From positions 1 through 64,000 of the forward strand of contig JASGCT010000005.1 of the NCBI GenBank assembly GCA_030053915.1: DNA of 64,000 nt. Direction: 5' to 3'. Below are positions 37,759 through 45,573 of the stretch, piece by piece. The stretch comes from Alphaproteobacteria bacterium. GTDB lineage: Bacteria; Bacteroidota; Bacteroidia; Chitinophagales; Chitinophagaceae. The position numbers and the translations under genes are program-made. The notes under the pieces were generated by a model. The model saw only the letters and a program-made list of their open reading frames with translations. It did not search any database and was not told where the DNA came from. Within the stretch, counting starts at the first letter, position 1. Each line of letters begins with the position of its first letter.

Positions 37759-38685
37759 ATGTTAAAAATTGGTCTTTTGTTTGGTCAGGAGCGTAGTTTT
37801 CCTGAGGCTTTAATTGAAAAAATTAATGGGTTGGGATTACCTAATATTACTGCGGAAAAAGTTCATATTGATGCAGTAGTTCAGGGTAAAGCCACGCCTT
37901 ATGCTGTTATTTTAGATCGGATAAGTCAGGATGTGCCATTTTACCGAGCCTATCTTAAAAATGCTTCTTTAACGGGCACTTATGTTGTAAACAACCCATT
38001 TTGGTGGAGTGCCGATGAAAAGTTCTTCAATAATTGTTTAGCCACTAAAATTGGGGTACCGGTGCCCAATACAGTGATATTACCATCGCATCAAATGCCA
38101 GCGGGAACTACCGACAAGAGTTTTAGTAATTTAGCCTATCCATTAGATTGGGAAGGTATCTTTGAATATATTGGTTTTCCGGCTTATATGAAGCCTCATA
38201 GTGGTGGTGGCTGGAAAAATGTGTATTGTTTAAAATCGAAAGAAGAATTTTTTGAAAAATATGCTGAAACAAACGAATTAGTGATGCTTTTGCAAGAGGA
38301 AATTAAATTTACGTCTTATTTTAGGTGTTATTGTGTGGGTGGGCATGAGGTTAGAATTATGCCTTATGAACCTCGTAACCCGCACCATTTACGTTATGTA
38401 GCCGATTTTAAACCAAGTAAAACTTTATTGAAAACGATGAAAGATATCGTACTAAAAATTAATCATGAATTGGGTTACGATTTAAATACTGTTGAATTAG
38501 CAGTACGCGATGGTATTCCTTATGCCATCGATTTTTGTAATCCTGCACCAGATGCCGATTTAAAAAGTGTGGGTGAAGACAATTTTAAATGGATTGTTGA
38601 TGTGATGTCGAAGTTTTTAGTTGACAAAGCCAAAGCCTTTGTTCCCAATCAGCCTAATATTAAATGGGGTAATTTCATAAAATAG
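37759..38685 (+). CDS. ATP-grasp superfamily ligase, uncharacterised
   Basis: 308-aa cytosolic protein without signal peptide or membrane helix. An N-terminal pre-ATP-grasp-like region (MLKIGLLFGQERSFP) leads to a Lys/Gly loop (YMKPHSGGGWKNVY), a mid-domain VMLLQEEIKF, and the C-terminal metal-binding pattern AIDFCNPAPDAD. The fold joins a carboxylate to an amine via acyl-phosphate; the substrate is unknown. The next gene, 4 nt away, is a GCS2-type carboxylate-amine ligase, so the two probably act in one pathway. A degenerate TATCTTGT at 37729-37736 could be the -7 box. I do not recognise a named family member. Confidence 0.75.
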   Translation: MLKIGLLFGQERSFPEALIEKINGLGLPNITAEKVHIDAVVQGKATPYAVILDRISQDVPFYRAYLKNASLTGTYVVNNPFWWSADEKFFNNCLATKIGVPVPNTVILPSHQMPAGTTDKSFSNLAYPLDWEGIFEYIGFPAYMKPHSGGGWKNVYCLKSKEEFFEKYAETNELVMLLQEEIKFTSYFRCYCVGGHEVRIMPYEPRNPHHLRYVADFKPSKTLLKTMKDIVLKINHELGYDLNTVELAVRDGIPYAIDFCNPAPDADLKSVGEDNFKWIVDVMSKFLVDKAKAFVPNQPNIKWGNFIK

Positions 38686-38689
38686 GAAT

Positions 38690-39808
38690 ATGGTTATACA
38701 TAATAATAGTAAAAATATTTTTACTCTTGGTATTGAAGAAGAATATATGATAGTAGATCCCATTTCTCGGGAGTTAAAAAGTCATCAGCAAAAAATTGTT
38801 CAAGAAGGTCAAAAATTATTAAAGGATAAAGTAAAAGCTGAGATGCATCAGGCAGTTGTAGAAGTTGGAACCGATATTTGTAAAGATATTAATGAAGCTT
38901 TTACAGATATTTCGAATTTAAGGGGTATTATATTTGAAATCTCCAAATCGTTGGGCTTTGGTGTTGGCGCTTCTGGGACGCACCCTTTTAGTCATTGGGA
39001 GAGCCAGCTCATTACAAACCACGAGCGTTATAATCAAATTGTCAATGAATTACAGGAAGCGGCAAGAAGTAATTTAATTTTTGGTTTACATGTGCATGTT
39101 GGGATGCCAGACAAAAAATTAGCGGTTCATATTGCCAATACGGCACGTTATTTTTTACCTCATATTTATGCTTTAAGTACCAATTCGCCTTTTTGGGAGT
39201 CAAGAAACACAGGCTATAAATCGTTTAGAACCAAAATTTTTGATAAATTTCCAAGAACGGGTATTCCAGATTATTTTGAAAGTTACGATGCTTACGAAAC
39301 ATATATAAATTTATTAATAAAAACCAATTGTATAGACAATGCAAAAAAAATTTGGTGGGATTTACGCGTGCACCCATTTTTTGATACCTTGGAATTTAGA
39401 ATTTGTGATGTTCCTATGACAATTCAAGAAACAATATGTATTGCAGCGTTGTTTCAGGCTATTTGTGTAAAATTATATAAATTAAGAAGCAAAAATTTGA
39501 ATTTCAATATGTATCAGCGCACAGTGATTAATGAAAACAAATGGCGGGCAAGTAGATATGGTATTGAAGGTAAACTCATAGATTTTGGGAAAGAGACTGA
39601 GGTTAATACGAAAGAACTGCTCTTAGAACTTTTAGATTTTGTTGACGATGTTTTAGACGATTTAGATAGTAGGTCATCGGCTGAGTATATGAAAACGATA
39701 CTACAAAATGGAACTGGTGCAGATAGGCAATTAGCGGTATATCATTCTAAAAACAATTTTTTAGATGTCATTGATTATGTTCAAGGAGAATTTATAAAAG
39801 CGTATTAA
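38690..39808 (+). CDS. Carboxylate-amine ligase, glutamate-cysteine ligase family 2 (YbdK-like)
   Basis: 372-aa GCS2-fold enzyme. N-terminal FTLGIEEEYMIVDP is the family signature for ATP/Mg2+ binding. AEMHQAVVEVGTDIC, HVHVGMPD and the WWDLRVHPFFDTLEFRICD segment follow the YbdK pattern. E. coli YbdK has weak glutamate-cysteine ligase activity in vitro, but the true role of most members is unknown. Translationally close (4 nt) to the ATP-grasp gene, the pair looks like a two-step amide or peptide synthesis module. It is convergent with the DUF5683 gene. Confidence 0.88.
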   Translation: MVIHNNSKNIFTLGIEEEYMIVDPISRELKSHQQKIVQEGQKLLKDKVKAEMHQAVVEVGTDICKDINEAFTDISNLRGIIFEISKSLGFGVGASGTHPFSHWESQLITNHERYNQIVNELQEAARSNLIFGLHVHVGMPDKKLAVHIANTARYFLPHIYALSTNSPFWESRNTGYKSFRTKIFDKFPRTGIPDYFESYDAYETYINLLIKTNCIDNAKKIWWDLRVHPFFDTLEFRICDVPMTIQETICIAALFQAICVKLYKLRSKNLNFNMYQRTVINENKWRASRYGIEGKLIDFGKETEVNTKELLLELLDFVDDVLDDLDSRSSAEYMKTILQNGTGADRQLAVYHSKNNFLDVIDYVQGEFIKAY

Positions 39809-39849
39809 TTAATTCTTAATTGTTTAATTTAGGGTATTTTAACAAAGGT

Positions 39850-40500
39850 TTATTTACCTATATGTAAAACTAGTTTTGCGCCGAAATGGGTGGGTGAAAT
39901 TTGTGGTGCGATATCAAGTGAAAGGTCTTTAGAAACTGAAAATGATTTTAAGTGCCCTGCAACAGCGGCTTCAGCAACATTTAAGCCCCATGTAATAAAT
40001 ATCCAAAATAACGATAAGGTTCTATTTTCTCGAAATGCATCGCGGTTGAGAGCTAATAGGTAATCACTATTTTTAATATTATTTAAATCAGGTGAAATAT
40101 TAAAATAAGCTGTGCTGTCGCTTGGCAAATTTTGTCGTGCTTTAATAGCAAAATTTAATTGGTTATAAATATTATTATTATAAAAAAAGAGTGAGACAGG
40201 GATGGCGACAACCCCAACCACAATGGGAACTTTCCAATAATTTTTATTATAAACTTGTCCTAATCCTGGTAAAATTGCCGAAAGGATGATCGCTGTTTTG
40301 GGTTTATGTTGTTTAAAACTAAAGTTATTTTTAAATTGATTTAAATAATTTTTTGAAGTATCTTGTTTAAGGGGTTGCGGGTGAGTTTTTAGTTTAGAAT
40401 GGTTTTTAGAGGAGTCGTTGTTAGGTGCAGCAAAAGATAGATTAATAATTACTAAGTATAAGATGAGAAAAATATAAAATTTTGAGCCCAAAATTGACAC
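39850..40500 (-). CDS. DUF5683 membrane protein
   Basis: 216 aa with an N-terminal signal peptide (ending near FAAP), a Lys/Asn-rich stretch, then the DUF5683 core: AIILSAILPGLGQVYNKNYWKVPIVVG (positions about 70-96) and two or three membrane segments, ending with NVAEAAVAGHLKSF. Function unknown. In many Bacteroidota this gene follows parA-parB, as here (7 nt after parB); the dapB and lepB genes that often come next are absent. A related C-terminal module is seen in the protein at 45574-47718. Confidence 0.8.
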   Translation of the reverse strand: MSILGSKFYIFLILYLVIINLSFAAPNNDSSKNHSKLKTHPQPLKQDTSKNYLNQFKNNFSFKQHKPKTAIILSAILPGLGQVYNKNYWKVPIVVGVVAIPVSLFFYNNNIYNQLNFAIKARQNLPSDSTAYFNISPDLNNIKNSDYLLALNRDAFRENRTLSLFWIFITWGLNVAEAAVAGHLKSFSVSKDLSLDIAPQISPTHFGAKLVLHIGK

Positions 40501-40507
40501 TCTAAGA

Positions 40508-41419
40508 TTAGTTAGCTTGGATTTTTAATTTATCTAAAAGGTTATTGAGTTCGGCTATAGAATTATAGTAGATATCGATTGTACCGGAGCCATTTTTTTG
40601 GTGGTTTAAGGTAACTTTTGTTTCCATAAAATAACATAATTTATCTTCTATTTTTTTAAAGACTGGGTTTAAACGATCTTCTTTGTTAATAGGTTGTGGT
40701 TTGTTAGCTAAGGGTTTTTGATTGACGTTTTTAGCCAGTTGTTCTGTTTGGCGAACATTCAGGTTTTTTGATAGGATTTCTTGAAAAATAAACAATTGTT
40801 TTTCAATATCTTCAGAAGTAATTAAGGCTTTGGCGTGTCCCATGGTGATGGTATTTTTTCTAACGGCGTCTTGGATATCCGGCGGCAGTTTTAGTAAGCG
40901 AATATAATGACTAACCAGCGTTCTGTCTTTACCCATGCGTTTAGCAATATCTTCTTGTGTATAGTTTAAATCTTCTATCATGCGGCTTAAACACAAAGCT
41001 ACTTCTATAGGGTTTAGGTCTTCGCGTTGCATATTTTCTAATAAAGCGAATTCTAATTTTTCGTTGTCGTTTGCTTTACGAATATAGGCTGGGATATCGC
41101 GAAGTCCGGCAAGTTTTGAGGCTCTCCAACGCCGTTCGCCTGAGATGAGTTGGTAGGTATCGTCGGCATTTTTAACAACAGTTATGGGTTGGATAAGGTC
41201 GTGCATTTTGATAGATTCTACAAGTTCTAAGAGGGCATTTTCATCAAAATATTTTCGGGGTTGACTAGGATTGGGGGATATTTTATCTATTGAGATTCTA
41301 TGGGTTGAGGCCACGTCTGAGGCTTGAAGATTGGGTTTATTAATTAGAGGGTTTTCGATACTTCTTAATAACGAATTTATACCTCGTCCGATAGATTCTT
41401 TTTGTTCTTTTGTGCTCAT
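40508..41419 (-). CDS. parB: Chromosome partitioning protein ParB/Spo0J
   Basis: CTPase clamp that binds parS sites and loads SMC, acting with ParA in origin segregation. The ParB N-domain is clear (ISPNPSQPRKYFDE, then LISGERRWRASKLAG, the CTP-binding GERR motif, about 94-97). A helix-turn-helix follows (YTQEDIAKRMGKDRTLVSHYIRLL) and a C-terminal dimerisation part. 303 aa. It starts 4 nt after the parA stop. I found no obvious parS palindrome nearby. Confidence 0.96.
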   Translation of the reverse strand: MSTKEQKESIGRGINSLLRSIENPLINKPNLQASDVASTHRISIDKISPNPSQPRKYFDENALLELVESIKMHDLIQPITVVKNADDTYQLISGERRWRASKLAGLRDIPAYIRKANDNEKLEFALLENMQREDLNPIEVALCLSRMIEDLNYTQEDIAKRMGKDRTLVSHYIRLLKLPPDIQDAVRKNTITMGHAKALITSEDIEKQLFIFQEILSKNLNVRQTEQLAKNVNQKPLANKPQPINKEDRLNPVFKKIEDKLCYFMETKVTLNHQKNGSGTIDIYYNSIAELNNLLDKLKIQAN

Positions 41420-41423
41420 ATAT

Positions 41424-42224
41424 TTAATTTATTATTTTATCTTGGGAGTTTATTTTAGTTAAATTGTTTTTTTGTAATATTTCTTTAGCTAAATTCATAT
41501 AATTTGCAGCACCTTTACTATCGACATCGTACAAAATAACGGGTTTTCCAACGCTTTGGGCTTCACTAATTTTTGAGTTTCGGTTGATGATATTTTCAAA
41601 AACGAGGCTTTCGAAATGGTTTCTAATTTCGGAAGTAATTTGGTTATTTAAACGTAAGCGGGAGTCGAGCATGGTTAATAAAATGCCTTCAATAACAAGT
41701 TCGGGGTTAAGTCTTTGTTGAATTATTTTGATGGTGTTTAAAAGTTGTCCTAAACCTTCGAGTGCAAAATATTCGCATTGTACTGGGATAATTACTTTAT
41801 GTGAAGCCACGAGGGCATTAACGGTTAATAAGCCAAGTGACGGGCTACAATCGATAATTATAAAATCATATAGGTTTAAAATAGGTTCCATTATTTGTTT
41901 AAAAATAAGTTCTCTATCTTTAATGTCGGTCAGTTCTAATTGTGCGCCTACGAGGTCGATATGTGCAGGTGCAATTTGTAAAAATTTAAGTTCGGTTTCG
42001 TGGATAATATTTTGAAGTGGAATTTTATCAACTAAGCAGTTATAAATAGAGTGGTAAACATTTTGTAAATTAATTCCTAAACCTGTGGTAGAATTTGCTT
42101 GAGGGTCGAGGTCGATTAAAAGTGTTTTAAATTCAAGCACGGCTAAACTAGCGGCAAGATTAATGGCTGAGGTTGTTTTTCCAACGCCGCCTTTTTGGTT
42201 AACGATACTATAAACGATACACAT
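41424..42224 (-). CDS. parA: Chromosome partitioning ATPase ParA/Soj
   Basis: Deviant Walker A ATPase of 266 aa. KGGVGKTTSAINLA (about 11-24) is the ParA P-loop, LLIDLDPQANSTTGLG the Walker A' region, and IIDCSPSLGLLTVNAL the Walker B. It forms nucleoid-bound dimers that drive ParB-parS movement. First gene of parA-parB-DUF5683; its promoter box lies inside the end of the preceding GH3 gene. Confidence 0.96.
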   Translation of the reverse strand: MCIVYSIVNQKGGVGKTTSAINLAASLAVLEFKTLLIDLDPQANSTTGLGINLQNVYHSIYNCLVDKIPLQNIIHETELKFLQIAPAHIDLVGAQLELTDIKDRELIFKQIMEPILNLYDFIIIDCSPSLGLLTVNALVASHKVIIPVQCEYFALEGLGQLLNTIKIIQQRLNPELVIEGILLTMLDSRLRLNNQITSEIRNHFESLVFENIINRNSKISEAQSVGKPVILYDVDSKGAANYMNLAKEILQKNNLTKINSQDKIIN

Positions 42225-42239
42225 ATTTATGATATTATA

Positions 42240-43757
42240 TTAATTTTGGTTGCAAATGTACAAAATTTCGTTCAAAAAATCACGATTATTATTTAGACGT
42301 GGGATTTTATGTTGTCCGCCTAATTTATTGTTAATTTTTAACCAATGATGAAAGGTGTTTTGTTTAAGGGTGGTAATTTTAGGTTTTAAGATAGCCATGT
42401 CGAGGGTTCTTTTAGCTTCATAGTCGCTATTTAGGTTCATTAAATTTTGGTCTAAGACATCACTAAACTCTTCGATATTGGGGGGTTCTTTTTCAAATTC
42501 TATAAGCCAATCGTGGTATCCTTTAGACGTTGTGGTTAGATAGGCAGGAGCTACAGAATATTCTTTAATAAACGCATTTGTTTGAAGGCAAGTAGCTTCG
42601 ATAGCACGGTCGGTATTATCAACCATCAGTTCTTCTCCAAAGGCGTTAATAAATTGTTTTGTACGTCCTTTAATAATAATTCGATACGGGTTTAGCGACG
42701 TAAATTCGATTGTATCGCCAATAATATAGCGCCACAAACCGCTGTTCGTAGAGATGATTAAAACATAAGTTGTTTTAAGTTCAACTTTATTGAGTCCGAT
42801 GGTTTTAATTTTATTGCCATAAAATTCATCTAGGGTCATGAATTCATAAAAAATGCCATGATCGAGTAGTAGAAGCATGCCTTCTTGTTCAAGGTTATCT
42901 TGAATAGCAAAAAATCCTTCTGAAGCATTATAAATTTCTAAAAAATTAACATTGTCTCCTAAGATTTCTTGGAATTGTTTTTTATATGGATGGAACGAAA
43001 CCCCCCCATGAATAAATACCTCAAATTGGGGCCAGACGTCTTTTATAACTTTTTTTTGTGTCATGTCGAGGATTTTTTTTAATAAAATGAGACTCCAAGT
43101 AGGGACGCCTACTAAAGAGGTTACATTTTCGTTAATAGTAGTTTCGGCAAGTTTATTAATTTTAGTTTCCCAGTCGTCTAAAAGTGCGATACTGAGGTCT
43201 GGAGTTCTAATTAAGGTTGACCAGAATGGTGAATTTTGGAGTAAAATGGCACTAAGGTCGCCACAATTTACTTGATTATTTAGAGGGTGAAGCTGGTGGC
43301 TACCGCCAACTACTAATCCTTTACCAGCTAATAAATTAGAATTAGGGAACAACTTAAAATAGATACTAAGTACATCTTTAGAGGCTTTATAATGTCCTTC
43401 TTCAAGACATTCAGAGCTAATTGGGATATATTTACTTTTACTGTTAGTAGTTCCACTACTTTTAGCGAACCATTCTACAGGGGTGTTCCAAATTACGTGG
43501 TCTTCGCCTTGGATTATTTGATTAATAAAATGATAATAGTCTTCGTATTCAGAAATTGGCACTTTTTGTTTAAAATTTTTGATTGAAAAAATGGATGCAA
43601 ATTCGTGTTGAAGTCCGAATTGCGAATATTGTGCATTGGTAATTAGGTCTTGTAAAACTTTTCGTTGGGTTTGAATAGGGTTTAGCATCCAAGAATCAAT
43701 ATTCTTTTGGTTTAAAATAAAATAAGATTGTATGGCTGGGTTTAATAAAGTTTTCAT
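42240..43757 (-). CDS. GH3-family acyl-acid amido synthetase-like protein
   Basis: 505-aa member of the ANL-like GH3 family, known from plants, where it adenylates acyl acids (auxin, jasmonate) and conjugates them to amino acids; bacterial members are widespread but uncharacterised. The ATP-binding KSSGTTNSKSKYIPIS segment (about 91-106), the middle YNASEGFFAIQD motif and GRTKQFINAFGEELM in the C-domain are typical. The start is the ATG at 43757: a TTG 9 nt upstream lies within the TATCTTTG box. It is divergent from rny and 15 nt before parA. Confidence 0.88.
   Translation of the reverse strand: MKTLLNPAIQSYFILNQKNIDSWMLNPIQTQRKVLQDLITNAQYSQFGLQHEFASIFSIKNFKQKVPISEYEDYYHFINQIIQGEDHVIWNTPVEWFAKSSGTTNSKSKYIPISSECLEEGHYKASKDVLSIYFKLFPNSNLLAGKGLVVGGSHQLHPLNNQVNCGDLSAILLQNSPFWSTLIRTPDLSIALLDDWETKINKLAETTINENVTSLVGVPTWSLILLKKILDMTQKKVIKDVWPQFEVFIHGGVSFHPYKKQFQEILGDNVNFLEIYNASEGFFAIQDNLEQEGMLLLLDHGIFYEFMTLDEFYGNKIKTIGLNKVELKTTYVLIISTNSGLWRYIIGDTIEFTSLNPYRIIIKGRTKQFINAFGEELMVDNTDRAIEATCLQTNAFIKEYSVAPAYLTTTSKGYHDWLIEFEKEPPNIEEFSDVLDQNLMNLNSDYEAKRTLDMAILKPKITTLKQNTFHHWLKINNKLGGQHKIPRLNNNRDFLNEILYICNQN
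42253..42260 (-). promoter_or_regulatory. Putative -7 box of parA inside the GH3 coding end
   Basis: Minus-strand TACATTTG, 28 nt before the parA ATG, within the last codons of the GH3 gene. It would allow parAB transcription independent of GH3. Confidence 0.45.
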
Positions 43758-43763
43758 AAAGTT

Positions 43764-43771
43764 CAAAGATA
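43764..43771 (-). promoter_or_regulatory. -7 box of the GH3 gene, very close to its ATG
   Basis: Minus-strand TATCTTTG, ending only 6 nt before the ATG at 43757. This suggests a leaderless or near-leaderless transcript and excludes the upstream TTG at 43766. Confidence 0.6.
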
Positions 43772-43853
43772 CAAAAAAAAGTCTACAAATTCTTAAAAAT
43801 ACGTTAAAAAAAAGAATTTATTAACATTTTAAGTTGCTTTGCATTTTTTTTGT

Positions 43854-43861
43854 TATCTTTG
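43854..43861 (+). promoter_or_regulatory. -7 box of rny
   Basis: TATCTTTG ending 48 nt before the rny ATG at 43910; a TTG lies about 18 nt upstream of the box (in AAGTTGC) at acceptable -33 spacing. Confidence 0.6.
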
Positions 43862-43909
43862 CGATATCTGGTTAAAATTACTAGAAAAATTGATTCATGA
43901 ACTTATAAA

Positions 43910-45556
43910 ATGAAATTTATGTTACTGTTAGTATTAATAGAAGACCTTCACGCCTTAACCTCTACTGAGATAGAATTTTTGGTATTTATCATTATTGCAG
44001 CCATTGTGGGGTTAGTTGCGGGGTTATTTTTAGGAAAAGTTATATTTGCCCCAAGTTTTAAGCGTATATCAAGTGAGGCTGAAGTGAAAGCAACCATTAT
44101 TTTAAAAGATGCTGAATTGCAGGCTGAGAATTTGAAAAATGACTATTTGATGGAGGCTAAAGACCAGGTGGTTAAATTGAAAATGCAAGCCGAAACAGAT
44201 GGAAATGAAAAAAAGATGAAACTGAATGAATGGGAGGTTAAATTAAAACAACAACAAAATTCTTTTAATCAAAAGGAAAACAACTTGAATGTTAAAAATG
44301 AAAATCTTGAAAAATTAATCAAAGAAAACAATAATCAAAAAGATTTATTTAAAAAACAGCAAGATATTTTACATATTAAAAAGCAGGATTTAGACAAACG
44401 CGAAGTGAATTTAATTCAAGAGTTGGAGAAAATTGCCAATTTAAATTCGGCTGAAGCCAAGGGTTTGATTTTGGATAAAATAAAGCAAGAAGCTGAGAGT
44501 AAAGCTTTAGAGTTACAACAGGAAATTTTAGATGAGGCGAAAGAAAAAGCAAATAAAGAAGCTCGGAAAATTATTATTCAAACTATTCAAAGAGTAGCGG
44601 CTGAGCAAACTATAGAGAATGTTGTGAGCGTATTTCCATTAGAATCTGATGAGTTAAAAGGTCAAATTATTGGGCGTGAAGGCAGGAATATTAGAGCTAT
44701 TGAATCGGCAACAGGGGTAGATTTGGTAGTTGATGATACGCCTGAGGCAATAGTTATATCTTCTTTTGATCCTTTAAGACGGGAGCTTGCTCGTTTAAGT
44801 TTGCAGCGTTTGGTGTCGGATGGTCGTATTCATCCAGCCAGGATTGAGGAGGTTGTAGAAAAGACAAAGCGGCAATTAGAAGAACAGGTTATGGAAATTG
44901 GCGAAAGGACGATTATTGAATTAGGAATTCATGGGTTACATAAGGAATTGGTACGGATGGTTGGTAGAATGCGCTTTAGAAGTAGTTATGGTCAAAATTT
45001 ATTAATGCATAGTCGCGAAACGGCCAATTTATGTTCCTTAATGGCGGCTGAAATGGGTCTTAATGTTAAATTTGCTAAAAGGGCGGGTTTATTACACGAT
45101 ATTGGCAAAGTTCCTGATGAAGAGACTGAATTGAGTCATGCCTTGTTAGGTGCAAAATTAGCTGAAAAATTTGGTGAGAATGCTCAAATTGTAAATGCCA
45201 TTGGGGCGCATCATGATGAAATAGAGATGACTTGTATTATTTCGCCAATCATTCAGGCATGCGATGCCATAAGTGGGGCACGACCTGGGGCACGGCGTGA
45301 AATTATGCAGCAGTACACGCAAAGAATAAAAGATTTAGAAAACATTGCTTTAGAATTTTCTGGAGTTGAAAAAGCTTTTGCCATTCAAGCCGGACGTGAG
45401 TTAAGAATTATAGTTCAACCCGACCTGGTTTCCGATGCTAATATTGATACTTTAAGTTTAGAAATTGCTCAGAAGATTCAAACTAATATGAGTTATCCAG
45501 GTCAAATTAAAGTTACTGTAATACGCGAAAAAAGGTCTGTTAATACAGCCCGATAA
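43910..45556 (+). CDS. rny: Ribonuclease Y
   Basis: Membrane-anchored endoribonuclease of 548 aa for mRNA turnover. N-terminal membrane helix (about 22-48), long coiled coil (about 55-220, Lys/Glu/Gln-rich), KH domain ([22 protein letters not shown], about 252-273) and HD domain with [16 protein letters not shown] metal ligands. The ATGs at 43910 and 43919 are both possible starts. It is divergent from the GH3 gene and 17 nt upstream of the PEGA-domain gene. Confidence 0.96.
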   Translation: MKFMLLLVLIEDLHALTSTEIEFLVFIIIAAIVGLVAGLFLGKVIFAPSFKRISSEAEVKATIILKDAELQAENLKNDYLMEAKDQVVKLKMQAETDGNEKKMKLNEWEVKLKQQQNSFNQKENNLNVKNENLEKLIKENNNQKDLFKKQQDILHIKKQDLDKREVNLIQELEKIANLNSAEAKGLILDKIKQEAESKALELQQEILDEAKEKANKEARKIIIQTIQRVAAEQTIENVVSVFPLESDELKGQIIGREGRNIRAIESATGVDLVVDDTPEAIVISSFDPLRRELARLSLQRLVSDGRIHPARIEEVVEKTKRQLEEQVMEIGERTIIELGIHGLHKELVRMVGRMRFRSSYGQNLLMHSRETANLCSLMAAEMGLNVKFAKRAGLLHDIGKVPDEETELSHALLGAKLAEKFGENAQIVNAIGAHHDEIEMTCIISPIIQACDAISGARPGARREIMQQYTQRIKDLENIALEFSGVEKAFAIQAGRELRIIVQPDLVSDANIDTLSLEIAQKIQTNMSYPGQIKVTVIREKRSVNTAR

Positions 45557-45573
45557 CACTGAATTATGAGTCC

